Below, piece after piece: positions 17,849 through 26,618 of a stretch of DNA of 64,000 nt. Each line of letters opens with the position of its first letter. Positions within the stretch are counted from its first letter, which is position 1. The DNA comes from CAVSRC01 sp963730325 (GTDB lineage: Bacteria > Pseudomonadota > Alphaproteobacteria > Rhizobiales > Kaistiaceae), in the NCBI GenBank assembly GCA_963730325.1, contig CAVSRC010000012.1, forward strand, positions 62,001 to 126,000, read 5' to 3'. A program made the translations under genes and the position numbers. A model generated the notes under the pieces. That model did not search any database. It saw only the letters and a list, made by a program, of their open reading frames with translations, and was not told where the DNA came from.

Positions 17849-18727
17849 TCAAGTTGCGCGCAGGGTGCGTGGCTGAGGGCGCACACGGTCCGTGCGATGG
17901 CGGATTTCCGCGATTAGCGTGACCGCGAGACCTGTTGCAAAAACCCACCATGCCGGACGAATCGTGTGGCTGAAGTCGAGATTGGCGGCCAGCACCCGCT
18001 GCCAGCCGATTCCCGTGGCGAGCCCATACCAGGTTGCTTCGGTGAGCGCCGTCAGCAGGGCCGCAGCGGCCGTGAGCGCGAGCAGGGGGACCAGACCCTG
18101 CTTGGGGCCGAAGCGCGCCATCAGCCGGTACCCCATCAGCCAGAAGAAGAACCCCGACATCAGCACGGGCTGGGTCACGTCGAGCTTGGACTGCATGTAG
18201 TAGTGCAGGATGGCGAGCGGCGCGACGACATAGATGATCGCGTGCAGCCGGTTCCAGGCCTTGGGCCCCATGCGCTTGATCATGCCGTCGGTCGAGGTGA
18301 CGCCGAGGGCGACGAGGCCGAGAATCGCGGTGAAGCCGATGGTCAGATAGATGCGGACCAGAATCTCGTGGGCGACGAAGCCGAGATCGAGGCGCGAATC
18401 GATGATGTAGAGCGTGAGGTGGACGAGAATATAGGCGAGCGCCGCCAGGCCGACGATGCGGCGGACCAGGATCAGCTTGCTCCACTCGAACAGGCGGCGG
18501 GCAGGGGTGATGGCCAGCGTGATGAGCAGGAAATAGACCGTCCAGTCACCCAGGCGGTGGATCGCCTCGGTGAGCGGCCGGGGGCCGAGGCCGAGAAACA
18601 GCGTGCGATAGAGCAGCCACAGGGCCGGCAGCGTGACCAGAACCAGCGTCGCCGTCTTCAGGGCCGAGAAGCGGCCGGCCCGGTCGTTCCACGGCATGCG
18701 GGAAGCGATCGATCGCGTCTGTGCCAC
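17849..18727 (-). CDS. msrQ: MsrQ-like haem-binding membrane protein, elongated
   Basis: The 292-residue multi-helix membrane protein has ferric-reductase-like core text: IHRLGDWTVYFLLITLAITPARRL, VGLAALAYILVHLTLYIIDSR and WNRLHAIIYVVAPLAILHYYMQSK, with haem-ligand histidines. MsrQ (YedZ) feeds electrons to the periplasmic methionine-sulfoxide reductase MsrP. It is about 80 residues longer than E. coli MsrQ, with extra C-terminal helices. No msrP is adjacent in the window, so the partner must be elsewhere or different. Confidence 0.78.
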   Translation of the reverse strand: MAQTRSIASRMPWNDRAGRFSALKTATLVLVTLPALWLLYRTLFLGLGPRPLTEAIHRLGDWTVYFLLITLAITPARRLFEWSKLILVRRIVGLAALAYILVHLTLYIIDSRLDLGFVAHEILVRIYLTIGFTAILGLVALGVTSTDGMIKRMGPKAWNRLHAIIYVVAPLAILHYYMQSKLDVTQPVLMSGFFFWLMGYRLMARFGPKQGLVPLLALTAAAALLTALTEATWYGLATGIGWQRVLAANLDFSHTIRPAWWVFATGLAVTLIAEIRHRTDRVRPQPRTLRAT

Positions 18728-18904
18728 GGCCTCGGGTCCTCGCGTTGCTCAGCCAACGGTAGGGGACGGTCCGTCTGCGCGCCAGCCCGGAGCCCGTCCC
18801 GAGGAAGCGTCTAGTCTGCCGGCCGGCTCACTGTCACGTCACGTGTGCGTCAGGCAGAGGTGAGGCTGGCCCGCGGTCTGGCGGTGGCTTGGTGGGCGCT
18901 CAGA

Positions 18905-18940
18905 GAAGAAAACGGCGGGCTCCCGCGTGAGAGCCCGCCG
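18905..18940 (-). terminator. Rho-independent terminator of the eda-kdgK operon
   Basis: A perfect 10-bp stem (18913-18922 with 18931-18940, CGGCGGGCTC and its complement) encloses an 8-nt loop. On the minus strand it is followed by TTTTCTTC (18905-18912). It starts 28 bp beyond the kdgK stop and is the clearest intrinsic terminator in this part of the window. Confidence 0.85.
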
Positions 18941-18967
18941 CCTGTCTGAAGCCTCGCTTGCGGCCGG

Positions 18968-20074
18968 TCAGCGGATGACGCGGGCGCCCTTGCCCTTCAT
19001 CGCCGCCTCGACCTCCTTGATGCTGGCCATGGAGGTGTCGCCCGGCGTGGTCATGGCCAGCGCGCCGTGCGCGGCGCCATATTCCACCGCCGCCTGCGGC
19101 CCCTTGTTCTCGATGAAGCCATAGGCGAGGCCCGAGGCGAAGCCGTCGCCGCCGCCGACGCGGTCGTAGATCTCCAGGTTCTCGCGCATCGGCGCCTCGT
19201 AGAAGCTGCCGCCGGCCCAGATCACCGCGCCCCAGTCGTTTACGGTGGCGGTCTTGGCGTTCCTGAGCGTGGTCGCCGCGACCTTGAAGTTGGGAAACTC
19301 CTTCACGGCGGTGGCGATCATCTTCTTGAAGTTGGCCGGGTCGATCTTGGAGATGTGCTCGTCGAGCCCCTCCACCTCGAAGCCGAGGCAGGCGGTGAAG
19401 TCCTCCTCATTGCCGAGCATGACGTCGACATATTCGGCGATCTCGCGATTGACCTTACGCGCCGCTTCCTGGCCGCCCTGGCTCTTCCACAGCGAGGCGC
19501 GGTAGTTGAGATCGTAGGAGACGATGGTGCCGTGCTTGCGCGCCGCCTTGACCGCCTCGATCACGGCCGCGGCGGTGTTGGGGGCAAGGGCTGCGAAAAT
19601 GCCGCCGGTGTGGAACCAGCGCACGCCTTCCTCGCCGAAGAGCTTGTCCCAGTCGACCTCGCCGGGCTTGATCTGCGAGGCCGCCGAATGGCCGCGGTCG
19701 GAGCAGCCGAGCGCCGGGCGAATGCCGTAGCCCTTTTCGGTAAAGTTGAGGCCGACGCGGGTGTTGCGTCCGAGCCCGTCGAACTCCCGCCAGATGATGT
19801 GCGAGGTGTCGACGCCGCCTTGGCAGACGAGGTCCTCGACCAGCCAGCCGAGATCGTTCTGCGGCAATGCGGTGACCACGCTCGAGCGCTTCTTCCAGCA
19901 TTTGCGGAAGGCGCGGGCGACGTTGTATTCGCCGCCGCCTTCCCACACCTTGAACTCGCGCGCGTTGCGCACGCGGCCGAAGCCGGGATCGAAGCGCAGC
20001 ATGATCTCGCCGAAGGAGACGACGTCCCACGTGCAGGCGTCGGCCGGTTTGATCTTGAGAATTTCCTCGGCCAT
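18968..20074 (-). CDS. kdgK: 2-keto-3-deoxygluconate kinase (PfkB family)
   Basis: The 368-residue PfkB-family kinase has the N-terminal strand VVSFGEIMLRFDPGFGRVRN with the GGGEYNVARAF substrate motif, and the C-terminal ATP/anion-hole signature DRVGGGDGFASGLAYG containing the catalytic Asp. It resembles KDG kinases that phosphorylate 2-keto-3-deoxy-D-gluconate to KDPG in the cytosol. It starts 1 bp after the aldolase stop, so the two enzymes are one operon covering KDG to pyruvate plus glyceraldehyde 3-phosphate. Confidence 0.88.
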   Translation of the reverse strand: MAEEILKIKPADACTWDVVSFGEIMLRFDPGFGRVRNAREFKVWEGGGEYNVARAFRKCWKKRSSVVTALPQNDLGWLVEDLVCQGGVDTSHIIWREFDGLGRNTRVGLNFTEKGYGIRPALGCSDRGHSAASQIKPGEVDWDKLFGEEGVRWFHTGGIFAALAPNTAAAVIEAVKAARKHGTIVSYDLNYRASLWKSQGGQEAARKVNREIAEYVDVMLGNEEDFTACLGFEVEGLDEHISKIDPANFKKMIATAVKEFPNFKVAATTLRNAKTATVNDWGAVIWAGGSFYEAPMRENLEIYDRVGGGDGFASGLAYGFIENKGPQAAVEYGAAHGALAMTTPGDTSMASIKEVEAAMKGKGARVIR

Positions 20075-20075
20075 C

Positions 20076-20747
20076 TCACTTGCCCCGGATCTTCTTGATG
20101 AGCGCGATCGTGTCGGCGACCTTCTTCTCGATGCCCTTGTAGTCCTCGGCGGCGAGCATCTCCTTGGTGATCAGCTTGGAGCCCATGCCGGCGGCAACGA
20201 TGCCGGCCTTGAACCATTTGGTCAGCGATTCCTCGGTGGGGTCGACGCCGCCGGTGGGCATCAGCTTGGTCCACGGCATGGGCCCGCGGATGTTGGAGAC
20301 GAATTCCGGACCGCCGACGCAGGAGCCGGGGAAGACCTTGACGATCTCACAGCCCAGTTCCTGAGCCTCGGAGACTTCCGAGGCCGAGCCGCAGCCGGGG
20401 CTGTAGGGGATGCAATGGCGGTTGCAGGCGCGCGCGACCTCGGCGTTGAGGATCGGGCCGACGACGAAATTGGCGCCGTTGGCCATGTAGAGGGCGGCCG
20501 TCGGCGCGTCGACCACGCTGCCGACCCCCATGATCACCGACGGGTCGGCCTTTTGGAAGTGCTGCGTCACCTCCATGAAGACGTGCCAGGCGAAATCGCC
20601 GCGATTGGTGAACTCGACGCATTTGGCGCCGCCATTGGCGCAGGCCTGGATGACGCTCTTACAGACCTCGACATCGGGATGATAGAAAACGGGGATCACT
20701 CCCTGTTCGATCATGGCCGAAAGCACGGCCAAACGGTCCTTTGCCAT
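20076..20747 (-). CDS. eda: KDPG/KHG aldolase
   Basis: A 223-residue class I aldolase. Seen motifs are GVIPVFYHPDVEVCKSVIQA, CVEFTNRGDFAWHVF (catalytic Glu region), GVGSVVDAPTAALYMANGANFVVGP, YSPGCGSASEV and the Schiff-base lysine strand CEIVKVFPGSCVGG, with KLMPTGGVDPTEE binding phosphate. It cleaves KDPG to pyruvate and glyceraldehyde 3-phosphate. First gene of the eda-kdgK operon, with a 384-bp non-coding region upstream. Confidence 0.9.
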   Translation of the reverse strand: MAKDRLAVLSAMIEQGVIPVFYHPDVEVCKSVIQACANGGAKCVEFTNRGDFAWHVFMEVTQHFQKADPSVIMGVGSVVDAPTAALYMANGANFVVGPILNAEVARACNRHCIPYSPGCGSASEVSEAQELGCEIVKVFPGSCVGGPEFVSNIRGPMPWTKLMPTGGVDPTEESLTKWFKAGIVAAGMGSKLITKEMLAAEDYKGIEKKVADTIALIKKIRGK

Positions 20748-21131
20748 TTCTCATGATCTCCTTGAGGCAACCGTCGTTCCGGCGCAATTCAGCAGGCTTT
20801 GACAGGGCTGGCAATATAAAATTGAAGGCGTTTCAGCGTAAACACAGCGGTTTTTTGACGCTGCCCCGGTCCGCGATGTCTTAAATTCGGAAGTCTCCAG
20901 GATAACGGTCGAAAACATCTTCGTCGTAACTTGAAGAAGACATCGAATTTCACTCCAATCCTCTGCCCAATAAGGTCCGTCAAACTAGCGAATAATGGGC
21001 GTATTTTGCGCCGGCATCCCGGTTCATCTTTATGGGTATACTAGCATATGAGTTATCTTCGCGCCGCCGACGCGGGGCGCTGCCCGGTTTTCTCGTGCGC
21101 GGTCAGGATCAACGCGATGCGCGGATGCGTC
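20748..21131. promoter_or_regulatory. AT-rich upstream region of eda-kdgK
   Basis: These 384 bp are noticeably richer in A and T than the flanking genes and have no coding potential that I can support. They must contain the eda-kdgK promoter. A near-palindrome TATACTAGCATA at 21037-21048, one mismatched pair, resembles GntR/FCD-type operators of sugar-acid loci. The site is 290 bp from the eda start, so the link is uncertain. Confidence 0.35.
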
Positions 21132-21608
21132 TCAGGTCACCTGGAGCACGACGGCGCCGGTGGCGTCGCGCAGCGCCGCCGGGCCGACCGCGAAGATGGC
21201 GTTGGGCGTGCCGGCCGCCGCCCACACCGTCTCATATTGCAACAGGTCGGCGTCGAGGTGCGGCACAAGCGGGTTCGCGTGGCCGAAGGGCGGGATGCCG
21301 CCGATGGCGAAGCCGGTGGCGTCGCGCACGAAGGCGGCGTCGGGCCGCACGATCGCCTCGCCGAGCCGTCCGGCCATCGCCTTCTCGTTGACGCGGTTCA
21401 CCCCGGAGACCAGCAGCAGGAGCGGATTGCCCGTCTCTTTTCCCCGGAAAATCAGGGACTTGACGATCTGGCCGACGGTGCAGCCGCAGGCCGCCGCGGC
21501 CTCGTCGGCGGTGCGGGTCACGTGCTCCATGATGCGCACGGTGACGCCGAGGCCGAGAGCGTCGGCGGCGTCCTGGACGCGCTGGGCGGCGGCGGGAAGG
21601 CTGGTCAT
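21132..21608 (-). CDS. YbaK/EbsC-family aminoacyl-tRNA deacylase
   Basis: The 158-residue protein has the YbaK/ProX editing fold: VGQIVKSLIFRG with the conserved lysine, LLLLVSGVNRVNEKAM and the substrate-pocket turn ATGFAIGGIPPFGHANP. Members hydrolyse mischarged Cys-tRNA(Pro) or Ala-tRNA(Pro) in trans. The gene stands alone; its neighbours do not refine the specificity. Confidence 0.88.
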   Translation of the reverse strand: MTSLPAAAQRVQDAADALGLGVTVRIMEHVTRTADEAAAACGCTVGQIVKSLIFRGKETGNPLLLLVSGVNRVNEKAMAGRLGEAIVRPDAAFVRDATGFAIGGIPPFGHANPLVPHLDADLLQYETVWAAAGTPNAIFAVGPAALRDATGAVVLQVT

Positions 21609-21715
21609 TTCGGTTCAACTCCTGTGTGGTCCGGCGCATGCACAGACGGGCTGCGCGCTCTCGCCATCTTTTGGTAGTATTCCGTTAACCATGGCATAGC
21701 CTGCTGGAGCCTTCC

Positions 21716-22339
21716 TTGAGCGACCCGTCGGACAACACTACCGGGAAAGTGCGCAGCCTGCGCGATACCCTGCGCGAGGTGCGCACGGCCGAGACCGAAC
21801 GCGCCGACGTGGTGGTCGAGCTGCGCGATGCCGAGCGGGCACGGCTGGAGCTGCTTGCCGAGGAGCTGCGCGGCGTCTTCGCCGAGGTGCCGGCCGAGGA
21901 CGATCAGTTCATCTTCGCCGTCGCCCCGGGCACGCCGCCGCGGTTGTGGATCGACATGACCGCCTTCGTGGTCATGGGGCGCGACCGGCGCACCTATCGC
22001 TTCCTCAAGGACACGCGCCTCGGCCGCACGGTGATCGTCGAAAGCACCGAGCTCGCCGATGTTGCCGACACCGTCACCCACTACGTCGCCGAGCGCATCA
22101 TCGAGCGCGAGCGCGCCATCGAGGGCGACTGGCTGATCCGGCGGGTGATGCGCGACGAGCGCGAGCGCCGGCAGGAGGCGCGCCAGGCGGTGAGCGCGGC
22201 GGCCGAGGCCATCGCTGCGCCGGAGCGGACGCCGGTGCGTCTCGACCAGCGCAATCTCGGCTGGCTGGTGGCCGCCTTCCTTGGCGGTATCCTGATCGGC
22301 GCGGTGGTGCTGTTCGCCTATGCCTGGATGCAGGTGTAG
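21716..22339 (+). CDS. Conserved-looking protein with C-terminal membrane anchor, function unknown
   Basis: A 207-residue protein starting at TTG 21716, with GGAG 6 nt upstream and no ATG nearby. The first 60 residues are charged and probably helical. The middle has an alpha/beta look (FIFAVAPGTPPRLWIDMTAFVVMGRDRRTYRFLKDTR), followed by a charged helix rich in Glu/Arg and one C-terminal membrane segment (LGWLVAAFLGGILIGAVVLFAY). The soluble part would face the cytosol. No family recognised. It is convergent with the phosphoesterase gene, 3 bp apart. Confidence 0.72.
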   Translation: MSDPSDNTTGKVRSLRDTLREVRTAETERADVVVELRDAERARLELLAEELRGVFAEVPAEDDQFIFAVAPGTPPRLWIDMTAFVVMGRDRRTYRFLKDTRLGRTVIVESTELADVADTVTHYVAERIIERERAIEGDWLIRRVMRDERERRQEARQAVSAAAEAIAAPERTPVRLDQRNLGWLVAAFLGGILIGAVVLFAYAWMQV

Positions 22340-22342
22340 GTC

Positions 22343-23248
22343 CTAGCCCGACCCCGGAACCGCCAGCACACGCTCCAGCCGCGTCACGACCGTGCCGGCC
22401 TCGCTCACCGCGCGTTCGCGGAGCGTGAGCCGCCAGGCGCCGGGCGATCCGTCGATGGTGAAGAGGTTGTAGCCGCCGCCGGCATGATGCGGGCGCGGGC
22501 GGAGCGAGGTGGCCGTCGCCCCGACCACGGGCACGGGTCCAAATGGACCGGGGACGGCCATCACACTGGTCCTGTGATTGTGGCCGTGGAGAACGAGCTC
22601 GGCGCCGTGCTCGGCGATGACGGCCCGCACACGGCTCGCGTCGACCAGACGGCGCGTGCGCGCCGCCCCATGTTCGGCGACCGGATGGTGGATGAGCACC
22701 ACGCGGAAGAGGCCGTCGCGTCCGGCCTCGGCCAGCAGCGCGCCAAGCGCGGCCGCCTGCGCGGCGCCGACACGGCCGGTTGCCATGAAGGGGGCGGTGG
22801 GCACGGCGGAGGAGACGCCGATCAGGGCCAGGGACCCACGCCGGCGCAGGAAAGGAAAGCCGGTCTGTCCGCCGGTCAGCCCGTCGCCACAGGCGAAGTC
22901 GCGCCACTGCTCGGTGTAATCGGCGACGGCGCTGGCGACATAGGCGTCGTGATTGCCGGGGACGACGGTGACGTCGTGGGGCGCGCCGAGCAGGGACAGC
23001 CAGGCGCGGGCCGCGCGGTATTCCGCCGGCAGGCCGAGATTGACGAGGTCGCCGGTGACCGCGATCTGGTCCGGATTGGCGGCGTGCATGTCGGCGGTGA
23101 GCGCGGAGAGCACCGAATCGGCGTGAACGCGGCCGCGGCTGCGCTGCCAGTTCAGGTAGCCGAGCAGACGCTTGGAGGCGAGATCGGTAAACGAAACCTT
23201 CGGCAGCGGGCCGAGGTGAATATCGGAGAACTGGGCAAGCAGCACCAT
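22343..23248 (-). CDS. Calcineurin-like metallophosphoesterase
   Basis: The 301-residue protein has the full metal-binding set: FSDIHLG (residues 7-13), VTGDLVNLG, VPGNHDAY, LIHHPV and LHGHNHRTS. The order and length match the CpdA-like class III phosphodiesterase group, which hydrolyse cyclic nucleotides or other phosphodiesters. No signal peptide, so cytosolic. The 285 bp upstream, before the NUDIX gene, show nothing else I can support. Confidence 0.9.
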   Translation of the reverse strand: MVLLAQFSDIHLGPLPKVSFTDLASKRLLGYLNWQRSRGRVHADSVLSALTADMHAANPDQIAVTGDLVNLGLPAEYRAARAWLSLLGAPHDVTVVPGNHDAYVASAVADYTEQWRDFACGDGLTGGQTGFPFLRRRGSLALIGVSSAVPTAPFMATGRVGAAQAAALGALLAEAGRDGLFRVVLIHHPVAEHGAARTRRLVDASRVRAVIAEHGAELVLHGHNHRTSVMAVPGPFGPVPVVGATATSLRPRPHHAGGGYNLFTIDGSPGAWRLTLRERAVSEAGTVVTRLERVLAVPGSG

Positions 23249-23533
23249 CGCCGCCGGCTTAGCCGACGGAGCCAGGGCCGTAAAGCGTGGCCTTCGGGCC
23301 TAGTGCCCGAATTCCATCAGGGTCACGATGATGTGGCGGGTGCTGAGATCGACAGCGGGATGCCAGTGGAAGCGACGGAGGCGCCGCCGCCGGAGAAATT
23401 GGGCGAACATTGGCTTTCGAGCTTTTCGAGAATTGAGCGTGCCATTGGGCTAGGCTGTTTGCGCCGGTGTTGGTACCGGGGCCGGCGCGACTCTCTCATG
23501 CATGTATCGCATAACCGGATTATTTATTCATTA

Positions 23534-23998
23534 ATGTTTCTCAACCGGCTGCTCATACGGAACTACCTGTTTGTGTCGCTTTTCCGGCGCGGCATGACGC
23601 TCGGCGTGCGCGCGGCGGTGTTCGATGACGAGGGCCGGGTCTTTCTGGTCAAGCACAGCTACATGCCCGGCTGGTATTTGCCGGGCGGTGGCGTCGAGCG
23701 CGGCGAGACGGTGGTCGACGCGCTCGAACGCGAGCTGATGGAGGAGGCGGGCATCCGGCTCAGCGCGCCGGCGACGCTCTTTGGCATCTATCTCAACCGC
23801 CATGTGTCGGCGCGCGACCATGTCGCCCTCTATGTCTGTCGCGCATGGACCCAGCCGGCGCCGCCCAGGGTGCCGAATCTCGAGATCGTCGCCTGCGGCT
23901 TCCATGCGCTTGATGACCTGCCGGAGGGTGTCACCGAAGGCACGCGCCGGCGGCTTGCCGAGATCGCGCAAGGGCTGCCGCCGGCAGCCGCCTGGTAG
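23534..23998 (+). CDS. NUDIX hydrolase
   Basis: A 154-residue protein with a complete NUDIX box, GGVERGETVVDALERELMEEAGI (about residues 50-72), given here from ATG 23534; an in-frame ATG at 23498 is equally possible and neither has a strong ribosome site. The preceding text GMTLGVRAAVFDDEGRVFLVKH is typical of small NUDIX enzymes acting on nucleoside diphosphate derivatives. Substrate cannot be told. The 5' region is AT-rich (attatttattcattaatg). Confidence 0.85.
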   Translation: MFLNRLLIRNYLFVSLFRRGMTLGVRAAVFDDEGRVFLVKHSYMPGWYLPGGGVERGETVVDALERELMEEAGIRLSAPATLFGIYLNRHVSARDHVALYVCRAWTQPAPPRVPNLEIVACGFHALDDLPEGVTEGTRRRLAEIAQGLPPAAAW

Positions 23999-24213
23999 CA
24001 CCGGCGGCGGGCGGACGCTGGACGGCCGGGCGCCGCCGTGCTATCGGCGCGCCCGGAGGATATGGACACCATGACGGTGAAGGCCGGACTGCGACGACGA
24101 GCGGAGCGACGTGACGGGACGTCACGCCTTGCCGCCATCCGGCCGTCGCGCGCCCGCTGAGGCGAAAGACGCGGCCAGGCCGGACAGTTTCCGATCCTTT
24201 TCCGGGCCTTGCC

Positions 24214-24732
24214 ATGACCTCCGAGACATTCGCCTACCGGCTGGAACAGCCGGGCGACATCCCGACCATCGAATCCCTGCACGCCAGCCTGTTCGGACCC
24301 GAGCGCTTCCAGCGCGCCGCCTATGTGCTGCGCGACGGTGTGCCGGCGGACCCGACGCTCTCATTCGTCGCGACGCGCCAGGCGCGTGTTGTCGCCTCGG
24401 TGCGCATGACGCCGATCACGATTGGCGGCCGCCCGGCGCTGCTGCTCGGGCCTGTGGTCGTCGACCCTGAGTTCAAGGGGCAGGGGGCCGGGCGCACGCT
24501 GGTGCGCATGACCTGCGCCGAAGCCCGCCGGCAAGGCCACAGGGTGGTGATGCTGGTCGGCGACCTGCCCTATTACGGGCCGCTCGGCTTCACCTTCCTC
24601 GGCCGCGACGTCATCACATTGCCGGCGTGGGTCGATCCCGACCGGGTGCTGGTCTGCGGCCTGGCGGACGGCGCGCTCGACGGGCTTGCCGGCGCGGCGG
24701 AGAGCGTCCTGGCGGCGGCCAGCCGGAAATAG
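24214..24732 (+). CDS. GNAT-family N-acetyltransferase
   Basis: The 172-residue protein has acetyl-CoA motif A as LLLGPVVVDPEFKGQGAGRTLVR (the Q/GxGxG/A loop), followed by VVMLVGDLPYYGPLGF, the motif B typical of YhbS-like GNAT proteins. Cytosolic. The 215 bp between the NUDIX stop and this gene hold nothing I can identify. The acceptor is unknown. Confidence 0.87.
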   Translation: MTSETFAYRLEQPGDIPTIESLHASLFGPERFQRAAYVLRDGVPADPTLSFVATRQARVVASVRMTPITIGGRPALLLGPVVVDPEFKGQGAGRTLVRMTCAEARRQGHRVVMLVGDLPYYGPLGFTFLGRDVITLPAWVDPDRVLVCGLADGALDGLAGAAESVLAAASRK

Positions 24733-24937
24733 TTGTTGCAATGCAGCAAGTTCGAGGCCATATGTGCGCCGCACGGGCCGCGTTGCACGAAGCCGCATGG
24801 CGGTTTCTCGAGCCCGTCTTTTTCACCCGACATCGACAGCCCAGGCCACGCGGGGTGTCCAGATGGACCCGCGAGACGCTGGCGCTCCGTTCCGGAGGCG
24901 CCGCGCGCCCGCGCTGTATTGAAAGAAGAATGACCAT

Positions 24938-26281
<1,344 letters not shown>

Positions 26282-26294
26282 GTGAGGAGAACCA

Positions 26295-26567
26295 GTGGCA
26301 AAAGAAGAACTTCTTGAATTCGAGGGGGTGGTGACCGAAGTCCTCCCCGACGGTAATTTTCGCGTCAAGCTCGACAACGACCACATGATCCTCGCCTACG
26401 CGGCGGGGCGCATGCGCAAGAACCGTATCCGCACGCTCGCCGGCGATCGGGTGCGGGTCGAGATGACGCCCTATGACCTGGAGAAGGGGCGGATCAACTT
26501 CCGCCACAAGACCGAGGCGATGGCGCCGTCCGACGCGCCGCGCCGTCCGCAGTTCAAGCGGAAGTAG
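26295..26567 (+). CDS. infA: Translation initiation factor IF-1, extended paralogue
   Basis: The 90-residue S1/OB-fold protein begins MAKEELLEFEGVVTEVLPDG and contains VKLDNDHMILAYAAGRMRKN and the core GDRVRVEMTPYDLEKGRINFR, clearly IF-1. It is about 18 residues longer than the usual 72-residue protein, with a Pro/Arg/Lys tail (APRRPQFKRK). The start has gtgaggagaaccagtg as ribosome site. Being 13 bp behind a DEAD-box helicase suggests co-expression, possibly in the cold. Whether another infA exists in the genome cannot be seen here. Confidence 0.9.
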   Translation: MAKEELLEFEGVVTEVLPDGNFRVKLDNDHMILAYAAGRMRKNRIRTLAGDRVRVEMTPYDLEKGRINFRHKTEAMAPSDAPRRPQFKRK

Positions 26568-26573
26568 CTTCGC

Positions 26574-26594
26574 GCCCGGCGTGAGGCGCCGGGC
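26574..26594. terminator. Hairpin between the convergent IF-1 and VWA-protein genes
   Basis: A perfect 8-bp stem (26574-26581 with 26587-26594, GCCCGGCG and its complement) with loop TGAGG lies 7 bp after the IF-1 stop and 25 bp after the stop of the opposing gene. There is no T-run on either strand, so it may act as a bidirectional RNA 3'-end structure rather than a classic terminator. Confidence 0.5.
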
Positions 26595-26618
26595 CGGCGG
26601 TCTGTCGGGAAGGGGCGC

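Noticed and set aside
23302..23410. 36-codon frame on the minus strand before the NUDIX gene
   Set aside because: Arg-rich start, no ribosome site, no known family. Possibly a small protein but not supportable.
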